Positions 1-5,241 of a DNA stretch of 7,416 bases are shown here, in pieces. The translations under genes and the position numbers were made by a program. This DNA is from Fusobacterium sp. (GTDB lineage: Bacteria; Fusobacteriota; Fusobacteriia; Fusobacteriales; Fusobacteriaceae), in assembly GCA_019416865.1 (NCBI GenBank), contig DXWL01000056.1:1-7416 (forward strand). Direction: 5' to 3'. Each line of letters opens with the position of its first letter. The first letter of the stretch is position 1. The notes beneath the pieces were generated by a model, which worked only from the letters and a program-made list of their open reading frames with translations, was not told where the DNA came from and searched no databases.

Positions 1-53
1 ACCAACGCATAACGGAGTCAAAGTCCGTTGCCTTACCGCTTGGCGACGCCCCA
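1..53 (-). tRNA. tRNA-Gln (anticodon UUG), 3' part cut off by the window edge
   Basis: On the minus strand this reads as a tRNA 5' portion. It has an acceptor strand TGGGGCG (53-47), T8-C9, and a D-stem GCC (44-42) paired with GGC (32-30) around the loop AAGCGGTAA. The anticodon stem ACGGA (28-24) pairs with TCCGT (16-12), around the loop CTTTGAC. The anticodon TTG is at 21-19, flanked by the expected T33 and A37, so it decodes CAA (and CAG by wobble). A five-base variable loop and the first half of the T-arm (GTTGG, then T54) follow, and the window then ends. The U1 start with GGGG is typical of bacterial tRNA-Gln. The rest of the T-arm and the acceptor 3' strand lie outside the window. Confidence 0.95.
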
Positions 54-77
54 ATGCATTTTTTACTGACAAAAATT

Positions 78-106
78 ATTATATATTAAAAATAAAAAAA
101 TGTCAA
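78..106 (-). promoter_or_regulatory. Consensus sigma70-type promoter of the tRNA-Gln transcript
   Basis: On the minus strand there is a perfect TTGACA (106-101), a 17-base spacer (100-84) and a perfect TATAAT (83-78). Transcription would begin near position 71, giving a leader of about 18 nt before the mature tRNA 5' end at 53. A full match to both boxes at optimal spacing fits a strongly expressed stable-RNA gene. The tRNA may head a longer tRNA cluster to the left. Confidence 0.85.
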
Positions 107-129
107 GAAAAAAAGCATAAAAATAAAGA

Positions 130-159
130 TTAAAATAAAAAAAGATATTGTGATATAAT
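130..159 (+). promoter_or_regulatory. Extended -10 promoter of the HAD phosphatase gene
   Basis: TGATATAAT at 151-159 is a perfect -10 hexamer (154-159) with the extended TG motif one base upstream. The best -35 candidate is the weak TTAAAA at 130-135, with an 18-base spacer. The predicted start near 166 leaves a short leader of about 20 nt, with the ribosome site at 175. The promoter is divergent from the tRNA-Gln promoter. Confidence 0.65.
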
Positions 160-174
160 GTAATAAGCAATACT

Positions 175-181
175 AGGAGGT
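175..181 (+). promoter_or_regulatory. Ribosome binding site that supports a TTG start
   Basis: AGGAGGT is a near-complete anti-16S match placed six bases before a TTG codon at 188. There is no in-frame ATG nearby, and the HAD motif I starts only eight residues in, so TTG at 188 is the start. Confidence 0.85.
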
Positions 182-187
182 GCGTAA

Positions 188-991
188 TTGAAATATAAAG
201 CAGTTATATCTGATTTAGACGGAACACTTCTAAATTCAGAGCATAAAATATCAGAATATACAAAAGGGGTAATCAAGGATATAATAAGTCAAGGAGTAAA
301 ATTTATAATAGCTACAGGAAGACATCATAAAGATGCTCTTTGTTTTAAAAAACAATTGGGAGCAGATTCATATTTGATATCTTCAAATGGAGCTAAAGTT
401 CATGATGATGAAAATAATATAATAATCTCTCATAATATTCCAGGAAATTTCACATCAAAACTTTTGGATGTAGAAGTTTCTGATGAAATAATAAGGGGGG
501 TATATGCAGGAGATAGTTGGTATACTGAAAAATATACTCCTGAATTCGCAGAATATCATGTAGAATCAGGTTTTGTTCCTGAGGTAATAGACTTTGAAAC
601 TTTAAGAGGTAAGGAGATTTCTAAAATTTTCTATATAAGTGATAATACAGCTTTGCTTGAAGAACTTGAGGAAAGATTGAAATCAAATAAAGAATTTACA
701 GAAAAGCTTGATATTACAGCTTCTTTAGATAAGTGTTTAGAGGTTATGGTTAAGGAAGCTACAAAAGGAAATGCTGTAAAGGAAATTTTAGAGAAAGAAG
801 GAATTTCTTGCAATGAAGCTATAGCTTTTGGAGATGGACTTAACGATAAAGAAATGCTTACAGTTGTTGGAAAAGGTGTTGTTATGGGAAATGCCAGTGA
901 TAAATTAAAAGCCCTTCTTCCAGATTTTGAAGTGATAGGAACATCTTCAGAAAATTCTGAAGCACATTATTTAGAAAAAATATATAGATGA
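188..991 (+). CDS. Cof-type HAD-IIB family phosphatase
   Basis: Predicted cytosolic Mg2+-dependent phosphohydrolase of 267 aa, the usual length for Cof/YidA-type HAD proteins. HAD motif I is DLDGT at residues 9-13, with D9 the expected nucleophile and D11 the general acid/base. Motif II is the T43 of ATGR. Motif III is probably K193, just before the C-terminal core. Motif IV is GDGLND at 215-220 (D216 and D220 for Mg2+). The type IIB cap domain fills roughly residues 82-190. Known members act on sugar phosphates, FMN, PLP and similar metabolites. The substrate cannot be read from sequence, so no gene symbol is given. The gene starts with TTG behind a strong ribosome site and appears monocistronic, divergent from tRNA-Gln. 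It is followed by a 147-base spacer that holds the next promoter but no convincing terminator. Confidence 0.92.
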   Translation: MKYKAVISDLDGTLLNSEHKISEYTKGVIKDIISQGVKFIIATGRHHKDALCFKKQLGADSYLISSNGAKVHDDENNIIISHNIPGNFTSKLLDVEVSDEIIRGVYAGDSWYTEKYTPEFAEYHVESGFVPEVIDFETLRGKEISKIFYISDNTALLEELEERLKSNKEFTEKLDITASLDKCLEVMVKEATKGNAVKEILEKEGISCNEAIAFGDGLNDKEMLTVVGKGVVMGNASDKLKALLPDFEVIGTSSENSEAHYLEKIYR

Positions 992-1048
992 ACAACCTCT
1001 TTTTAATTTTGATATGATATATATCTTTTGAGATTATTAAGAAAATCA

Positions 1049-1078
1049 TTGACGATGTTATTTCAAATTTGTTATACT
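1049..1078 (+). promoter_or_regulatory. Promoter of the reductase/rhodanese-regulator operon
   Basis: TTGACG at 1049-1054 (5 of 6 to consensus) is followed by TATACT at 1073-1078 after an 18-base spacer, or TTATAC at 1072-1077 after 17. This is the best -35/-10 pair in the 992-1138 spacer. Transcription would start near 1085. An inverted repeat overlaps the -10 box (see the operator candidate), which is the position expected for repression by blocking polymerase. Confidence 0.65.
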
Positions 1079-1091
1079 GGGTATAGGTATA
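1073..1091 (+). promoter_or_regulatory. Candidate CsoR/CstR-type operator overlapping the -10 box
   Basis: TATAC (1073-1077) and GTATA (1081-1085) form a perfect inverted repeat around TGG. A second GTATA at 1087-1091, preceded by G1086, gives a wider 19-base pseudo-palindrome TATACT-N7-GGTATA. CsoR-family repressors are known to bind pseudo-palindromes with TAC...GTA ends and G/C-rich interiors. This site has the ends and a partly G-rich centre. The cognate candidate is the DUF156-domain protein encoded by the second gene of this operon. The assignment is inference. The arms are short and AT-rich, so chance is possible. Confidence 0.4.
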
Positions 1092-1138
1092 TTAAAATAG
1101 ACTTGTGATTAAAATAAAATATAGAGGAGGATATTTTA

Positions 1139-2836
1139 ATGAAAAAAATACTTATAATCGGTGGTGTTGCAGGAGGAGCTTCAGCTGCTGCAAGACTTAG
1201 AAGACATAGTGAAGAAGATAGAATAATAATGTTTGAAAAAGGTCCTCATGTATCTTTCTCAAATTGTTCTCTGCCATATCATCTTAGTGGAGTAGTGGAG
1301 AATGCAGATAGTCTTGTGCTTATGTCCCCTGAAAAATTTATGAAGCAATATAGAATAGAAGCAAGAGTTAATAACGAAGTAATAAATATTGACAGAACTA
1401 AAAAAGAACTTATTATAAAAAATAATATTACCGGGGAGGAGTATACTGAAAATTATGATAAACTTATTTTATCAATGGGAGCAAAACCAATAGTTCCAAG
1501 AATTCCTGGTATTGAAAATGTTAATACTTTTACAATAAGAAATGTTATAGATATTGATAAGTTAAATAAATTTATAAAAAATATGGATTCTAAAAATGTT
1601 GCAGTAATCGGAGGAGGATTTATTGGTGTTGAAACTGCAGAAAATCTTAAAGAGGCAGGATTTAATGTAACTCTTATAGAAGCAGCAGATCAAATAATGA
1701 AACCTTTTGATTATGATATGGTACAAATTCTTCACAAAGAGATTTACGATAAAGGAGTAAATCTTATTCTTGGAGATAAAGTAACAGGATTTGAAAAAGA
1801 CACTGTTGTTCTTGAATCTGGAAAAAAAATAGAAGCTCAAGCTGTTGTTATGGCGATAGGTGTAGCACCAGAAACAGAACTTGCTGTAAAAGCAGGAATT
1901 GAACTTGGAAAAACAGGAGCAATTAAAGTAAATCAAAATTATATGACAAATGATAAGGATATATATGCTGTTGGAGATGGAATAGAGGTTTACAGTCCAT
2001 TATTTAATGATTATTTTAAACTTTCTCTTGCAGGACCTGCTCAAAAAGAAGCAAGAAGTGTCGCTGACCATATAAATGGAATGAGAATAAACAACAGAGG
2101 ATATATTGGTTCATCAGTAATAAAAGTATTTGATTATAATGGAGCATCAACAGGGCTTACAGAAGCAGCAATTAAAGAAAGAAAATTAAATATTAATTAT
2201 GAAACTGTAGATATAATTCCAATGGATAGAGTTGGTCTTATGCCTGGAGTAAAACCTGCCCATTTTAAACTTATATATGAAGTTCCTACAGGAAAAATTT
2301 TAGGGGCACAGGCTATTGGAAAAGGTGAAGTCTGCAAAAGAGTAGATGTAATTGCAACAGTTATTAAATTTGGAGGAACAATCAATGATCTTAAAGATTT
2401 AGAGCTTTGCTATGCCCCTCCTTTTGGAACAGCAAAAGATATAACAAACTATGCTGGATATATTGCAACAAATTTAATGAATGATGATTTCAGACAGGTT
2501 CATTTCCACGAAGCAAGAAATCTTGTTGAAAACGGAGCTTACATAATAGATGTGAGAGAAAGAGATGAGTATAATTTAGGTCATCTTAATACATCTGTAA
2601 ATATTCCTATGAGTGAAATAAGAGAGAGAATAGATGAAATCCCTAAAGACAGACCTATATATCTTCATTGCAAAAGCGGACAAAGAAGCTACAATGTATG
2701 TCTTTTATTAAAACATCTTGGATTTACAAATGTATTTAATATCTCTGCCGGATTTATAGGAATATCATTCTATGAGTATTTTAATGATAAATCAATGAAC
2801 AGAAAACCTATTTTAACAAATTATAATTTTAATTAG
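1139..2836 (+). CDS. CoA-disulfide reductase/persulfide reductase with C-terminal rhodanese domain (CoADR-Rhd, Npsr-like)
   Basis: Predicted cytosolic flavoenzyme of 565 aa that uses NAD(P)H to reduce CoA disulfide, CoA persulfide or polysulfide. The FAD-binding GGVAGG lies at residues 8-13. The single redox-active cysteine C43 sits in SFSNCSLPYH, the signature of the CoADR/NADH oxidase (Nox) flavoenzyme family. The NAD-binding GGGFIGVE is at 158-165, and the second FAD motif YAVGDG is at 276-281. The dimer-interface segment CYAPPFG (424-430) carries a tyrosine conserved in CoADRs. A rhodanese domain follows at about 455-555, with IDVRE (470-474) and the active-site loop HCKSGQRS (510-517, C511). 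The length and domain order match known CoADR-Rhd/Npsr enzymes, and no TusA or DsrE extension is present. The start is ATG, eight bases after AGAGGAGG. The downstream gene follows after 52 bases and carries a rhodanese plus a sulfur-type regulator domain, which favours a persulfide substrate over plain CoA disulfide. The exact in vivo substrate is unproven. Confidence 0.93.
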   Translation: MKKILIIGGVAGGASAAARLRRHSEEDRIIMFEKGPHVSFSNCSLPYHLSGVVENADSLVLMSPEKFMKQYRIEARVNNEVINIDRTKKELIIKNNITGEEYTENYDKLILSMGAKPIVPRIPGIENVNTFTIRNVIDIDKLNKFIKNMDSKNVAVIGGGFIGVETAENLKEAGFNVTLIEAADQIMKPFDYDMVQILHKEIYDKGVNLILGDKVTGFEKDTVVLESGKKIEAQAVVMAIGVAPETELAVKAGIELGKTGAIKVNQNYMTNDKDIYAVGDGIEVYSPLFNDYFKLSLAGPAQKEARSVADHINGMRINNRGYIGSSVIKVFDYNGASTGLTEAAIKERKLNINYETVDIIPMDRVGLMPGVKPAHFKLIYEVPTGKILGAQAIGKGEVCKRVDVIATVIKFGGTINDLKDLELCYAPPFGTAKDITNYAGYIATNLMNDDFRQVHFHEARNLVENGAYIIDVRERDEYNLGHLNTSVNIPMSEIRERIDEIPKDRPIYLHCKSGQRSYNVCLLLKHLGFTNVFNISAGFIGISFYEYFNDKSMNRKPILTNYNFN

Positions 2837-2888
2837 TTTAAAAAACATATTTATAAAATAAAAGAAATAAAATTTTAAGAGGAAAGAT

Positions 2889-3494
2889 ATGGAAAAAGCT
2901 GAAGGATATATAAAATTAACACCTCAAGAAGCAAAAGAATTGATAAACAGAGAAAAAAATTTGGTAATAATAGATGCCAGAACAAAGATGGAATTTACCT
3001 ATGAAGGAAAACTTGAGAATGCAGTACTTATTGATTTTTTAAAACCTCGTATATTTAAAAGAGAAATACAAAAATATGACAGGGATAAAGTGTATTTAGT
3101 ATATTGTGCTGTGGGAAGATTAAGTCAATCTGTTTGTGAACTTATGGCAGAGCTTGGATTTAAAAATATTTATGAGATGTCAGGGGGATTAAAAGCCTGG
3201 CAGAGAGATTCTGATCTTGTTACTACAGTGTCAAAGCTTAATAACGAAGAAATAATTGAGACAAGAAAAAGAATAGTAACAAGACTTAATAAAATAGAAG
3301 GTCAAATAAGAGGAATGAAAAAAATGCTTCTTGATGGAGAATATTGTGGAGATATTCTTAATCAATCTCTTGCTGTGAGATCTGCTCTCGGAAGTGTTAA
3401 TCAGGAGATAATGGAGATGTTTTCCAATGTATGTATTACCTGTCCTTCAGATAAAGAGGATTTTTTCAGATATCTTAAAAAACTTATGAAATAA
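2889..3494 (+). CDS. Rhodanese - CsoR/CstR-family (DUF156) regulator fusion, likely persulfide sensor
   Basis: A 201-aa protein with two domains in one uninterrupted frame. Residues 8-104 are a single rhodanese domain, with D29 and R31 (IDAR), the active-site loop CAVGRLS with C73, and the closing SGGLKAW (98-104). Residues about 122-201 are a helical DUF156 (CsoR/RcnR/CstR) domain with the hallmark RLNKIEGQIRGMKKML (132-147). C153 lies in GEYCGDIL, and C182 lies at the usual C-terminal cysteine position. The copper-ligand His four residues before that cysteine is replaced by F178, so the Cys-His-Cys copper site is absent. Two cysteines without His resemble persulfide sensors of the CstR type. 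C185 is an extra cysteine. Rhodaneses move sulfane sulfur, so C73 could pass sulfur to C153/C182 in cis or within an oligomer. The start is ATG after AGAGGA (2878-2883). The gene is co-directional with, and 52 bases behind, the persulfide reductase gene, and ends at a bidirectional terminator. There is no internal ATG with a ribosome site between the domains, so the fusion looks genuine. DNA binding and the sensed species are inferred. Confidence 0.88.
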   Translation: MEKAEGYIKLTPQEAKELINREKNLVIIDARTKMEFTYEGKLENAVLIDFLKPRIFKREIQKYDRDKVYLVYCAVGRLSQSVCELMAELGFKNIYEMSGGLKAWQRDSDLVTTVSKLNNEEIIETRKRIVTRLNKIEGQIRGMKKMLLDGEYCGDILNQSLAVRSALGSVNQEIMEMFSNVCITCPSDKEDFFRYLKKLMK

Positions 3495-3508
3495 ACAGAT
3501 TAAAATAA

Positions 3509-3536
3509 AAAAGGGATTGCTGCAGCAGTCCCTTTT
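3509..3536. terminator. Bidirectional intrinsic terminator between convergent genes
   Basis: The hairpin has a 12-bp stem, AAAAGGGATTGC (3509-3520) pairing with GCAGTCCCTTTT (3525-3536) with one T-G wobble, and a TGCA loop. On the plus strand the stem runs into TTTTATTA after the rhodanese-regulator gene. On the minus strand it runs into a T-rich tract (reading TTTTTTATTTT) after the alpha-hydroxy-acid dehydrogenase-family gene. It therefore serves both convergent transcripts. Confidence 0.9.
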
Positions 3537-3564
3537 ATTATATTTAAAATAAAGTTGAAATAAA

Positions 3565-4581
3565 CTATTTAAAAATTACTTTTGAATTTATTGATTTTAC
3601 ATCAGAGCAACCTGTTAAAATCATATTTTGATAAAGTTGGTTTTTGAAAGTATCAAGAACAGTTTTTACTCCCTCTTGTCTTCCTCCGATAGATCCCCAG
3701 ATAACAGGTCTTCCAATCAATACACCTTTTGCCCCAAGAGCAAGATATTTTAAAATATCTACACCTTCTCTTATTGAACCATCAGCAAGAACAGTTATTT
3801 TATTTCCCACAGCTTTAACAATATCTTCAAGAACTTCACAAGGAGCTAAAGTTTCATTTAAAACCCTTCCTCCATGATTTGAAACGACGATTGTATCAAC
3901 TCCAGCTTCTGCACAAAGTTTTGCTTCATCAACAGAAAGAATACCTTTAACAATAAATGGAAGTTTTGTAGATTTTACAAGAATTTTTAAATCTTCCACA
4001 GATTTAGGTCCCACAGGTTGTCCAAAAAGCTTCATTGTAACAAGTCCAGCTCCGTCACTGTCGATACCAACAGCAACAGCTCCAGCTTCTTCAGCAATTT
4101 TTATTCTTTTTATAATCTCTTCATTTTCTCTTGGTTTTATAATAGCAATCCCTTTTCCTCCAGTTTTTCTTACAGCACTAATACCATATTCAAAACATTT
4201 TGGATCTCCAGTATCTCCTATCATTGCAAGAGTTCCAGCATCTACAGCTCCAAGAACAACATCGTCTGAATATTCTTCATCGGTTACATATCCTCCCATA
4301 TTAAACACAGTACCTGTAATAGGAGCAACAATTGCAGGGAAAGAAAGTTTTTCTCCCCACATCTCTGTTTCTAAATTAGGATTTACAGCAGAGTGAATTG
4401 TTCTCATAACAACTTTTATTTCTTTTAATTTATCATGAGCTCTTTTGAAAGATCCTCCTGTACCAGTCCCTCCCATTCCAGGAACTTTTCCTGCACACCA
4501 TACACCATCACACTCTTTGCATAATGCACAAAATCCTTTCATTCTTTCACGAGCATTTTCTTTTACTTCTTTGATATCCAT
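3565..4581 (-). CDS. FMN-dependent alpha-hydroxy-acid dehydrogenase/oxidase family protein with Cys-rich N-terminus
   Basis: A 338-aa TIM-barrel flavoprotein of the FMN_dh family (lactate oxidase, L-lactate dehydrogenase, glycolate oxidase relatives). The barrel shows FPAIVAPITG near 81-90 and K212 in FIVKGIL, expected to contact FMN. It also shows SNHGGR at 234-239, with H236 as the likely catalytic base and R239 as the likely substrate-carboxylate contact. LADGSIREG (265-273) and GVLIGRP (286-292) are the FMN-phosphate motifs. The N-terminus differs from textbook members. It has C18-x2-C21-x2-C24-x4-C29 followed by a glycine-rich stretch (35-43), and lacks the usual substrate-binding tyrosine region. 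The substrate is therefore uncertain, and lactate should not be assumed. The start is the ATG at 4581 behind AGGAGGG. A longer frame would need a TTG inside dtd and has no ribosome site. The gene lies 52 bases downstream of dtd on the same strand and probably shares its transcript, ending at the bidirectional terminator. Confidence 0.87.
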   Translation of the reverse strand: MDIKEVKENARERMKGFCALCKECDGVWCAGKVPGMGGTGTGGSFKRAHDKLKEIKVVMRTIHSAVNPNLETEMWGEKLSFPAIVAPITGTVFNMGGYVTDEEYSDDVVLGAVDAGTLAMIGDTGDPKCFEYGISAVRKTGGKGIAIIKPRENEEIIKRIKIAEEAGAVAVGIDSDGAGLVTMKLFGQPVGPKSVEDLKILVKSTKLPFIVKGILSVDEAKLCAEAGVDTIVVSNHGGRVLNETLAPCEVLEDIVKAVGNKITVLADGSIREGVDILKYLALGAKGVLIGRPVIWGSIGGRQEGVKTVLDTFKNQLYQNMILTGCSDVKSINSKVIFK

Positions 4582-4587
4582 AATTTT

Positions 4588-4594
4588 CCCTCCT
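4588..4594 (-). promoter_or_regulatory. Ribosome binding site fixing the start of the FMN_dh-family gene
   Basis: On the minus strand AGGAGGG precedes ATG (4581) by six bases. This chooses the internal ATG over a longer in-frame TTG start at 4653, which lies inside the dtd coding region. Confidence 0.85.
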
Positions 4595-4633
4595 AAACTT
4601 TTGTTATCAGTATATTTTAAAGAAAAAGTTATT

Positions 4634-5083
4634 TTATTTTTCAGGTGTATCAATTATCAAAGTAACAGGTCCGTCATTGATAAGAGATACTTTCATATCA
4701 GCACCAAATACTCCATGTTCTACTTTATTAAGCCCAGCATTTTTAAACATATCAATAAATTTTTCATATAAAGGAATTGCTGTTTCAGGTCTTGCAGCTT
4801 CAATAAAACTTGGTCTTTTTCCTTTTAAACAATTTCCATAAAGAGTGAATTGAGATACAATAAGAATATCTCCTTTTATATCATCTAAGCCAAGGTTCAT
4901 TTTTCCTTCGCTGTCTTCAAAAACTCTTAATCCTTTTATTTTATTTACAAGCCATTCAACATCTTTTATAGTATCTGTATGTGTAACTCCAAGCAAAACA
5001 AGAAATCCTTTATCTATTTTTCCTACAGAATTTCCATCTATTTTAACTTCTGCTGTACTTACTCTCTGTACTACTGCTCTCAT
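4634..5083 (-). CDS. dtd: D-aminoacyl-tRNA deacylase
   Basis: A 149-aa cytosolic enzyme that hydrolyses the ester bond of D-aminoacyl-tRNAs (and mischarged glycyl-tRNA), recycling tRNA and keeping D-amino acids out of protein. The family N-terminus MRAVVQRVSTAEVKIDG is intact. SQFTLYG (77-83) carries the catalytic-site threonine T80 and is followed by KGKRPSF (87-93). The cross-subunit Gly-cisPro motif is present in NDGPVT (136-141, G138-P139), preceded by GVFGADM. The length is typical for a complete bacterial Dtd homodimer subunit. The start is ATG at 5083, seven bases after GGGAGG. The upstream TTG at 5098 falls in the ribosome site and is unlikely. It appears to be the first gene of a two-gene minus-strand unit with the FMN_dh-family gene. 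Confidence 0.96.
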   Translation of the reverse strand: MRAVVQRVSTAEVKIDGNSVGKIDKGFLVLLGVTHTDTIKDVEWLVNKIKGLRVFEDSEGKMNLGLDDIKGDILIVSQFTLYGNCLKGKRPSFIEAARPETAIPLYEKFIDMFKNAGLNKVEHGVFGADMKVSLINDGPVTLIIDTPEK

Positions 5084-5090
5084 AAATTTT

Positions 5091-5096
5091 CCTCCC
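5091..5096 (-). promoter_or_regulatory. Ribosome binding site fixing the dtd start
   Basis: GGGAGG on the minus strand lies seven bases before the ATG at 5083. A longer in-frame TTG start at 5098 overlaps this site and would leave no ribosome site of its own, so the shorter start is chosen. Confidence 0.8.
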
Positions 5097-5117
5097 AAAT
5101 ATATATTTTCTAATCAG

Positions 5118-5146
5118 ATTATATCACAATTATGTAAAGAGATTAA
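5118..5146 (-). promoter_or_regulatory. Extended -10 promoter of dtd
   Basis: On the minus strand TGATATAAT (5126-5118) is a perfect extended -10. The -35 position after a 17-base spacer (5146-5141) holds TTAATC, a weak match. Transcription would start near 5111, about 28 bases before the dtd ATG. It is back to back with the pncB promoter. Confidence 0.65.
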
Positions 5147-5172
5147 GAAATAAAATAAAGAGTAGAGAAAAC

Positions 5173-5201
5173 TTGGAAAAAAACTGCTAAAGTGATATAA
5201 T
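5173..5201 (+). promoter_or_regulatory. Promoter of the pncB-xpt operon
   Basis: TTGGAA (5173-5178, 4 of 6 to consensus) and TATAAT (5196-5201) are separated by 17 bases. The extended TG motif lies at 5193-5194. Transcription would start near 5208, giving a leader of about 34 nt. Confidence 0.75.
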
Positions 5202-5203
5202 CA

Positions 5204-5218
5204 TAGAAAGCGTTTAAA
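5204..5218 (+). promoter_or_regulatory. Possible LacI/CcpA-family operator (cre-like) at the pncB transcription start
   Basis: TAGAAAGCGTTTAAA centres on CG and matches the Gram-positive cre pattern WTGNAARCGNWWWCA at 13 of 15 positions, with mismatches at the second and fourteenth bases. It lies just downstream of the -10 box and covers the predicted start site, a typical repressor position. The pattern is degenerate and A/T-rich, and the organism may not use CcpA, so this is only a candidate. Confidence 0.2.
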
Positions 5219-5230
5219 AAAATAAAAAAA

Positions 5231-5235
5231 GAGGT
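5231..5235 (+). promoter_or_regulatory. Ribosome binding site that separates two adjacent ATG starts of pncB
   Basis: GAGGT precedes tandem ATGs at 5239 and 5242. From the end of GAGG the first ATG is four bases away and the second seven. The second spacing is the more usual one, so 5242 is preferred. The choice changes the protein by one Met only. Confidence 0.6.
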
Positions 5236-5241
5236 ACGATG

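Noticed and set aside
1016..1029. GATATATATC palindrome followed by TTTT as a terminator for the HAD gene
   Set aside because: The ten-base palindrome is almost pure A/T with no loop, so it would form no stable RNA hairpin. No convincing terminator is seen in 992-1048.
1562..1936. Minus-strand open frame of 124 codons inside the reductase gene
   Set aside because: Its product is rich in Phe, Ser, Tyr, Cys, Asn and Lys in runs, as expected from reading AT-rich coding DNA backwards. It has no ribosome site or family resemblance, and the plus-strand gene is certain.
2837..2888. Separate promoter for the rhodanese-regulator gene
   Set aside because: The 52-base spacer is nearly all A/T and gives many chance TATAAA-like strings but no -35/-10 pair at good spacing. 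Read-through from the upstream promoter is simpler.
3495..3564. Small RNA or CRISPR-like repeat around the GC-richer inverted repeat
   Set aside because: It is fully explained as a 12-bp bidirectional terminator between convergent genes, and there is no second copy or promoter.
4582..4653. Longer N-terminus for the FMN_dh-family protein
   Set aside because: It would require a TTG inside dtd without a ribosome site. The ATG at 4581 has an excellent one, and the extra residues do not look like the family.
4445..4771. Plus-strand open frame of 108 codons antisense to the start of the FMN_dh-family gene and the end of dtd
   Set aside because: It spans two well-supported minus-strand genes, has low-complexity composition and lacks a ribosome site. 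It is a shadow frame.
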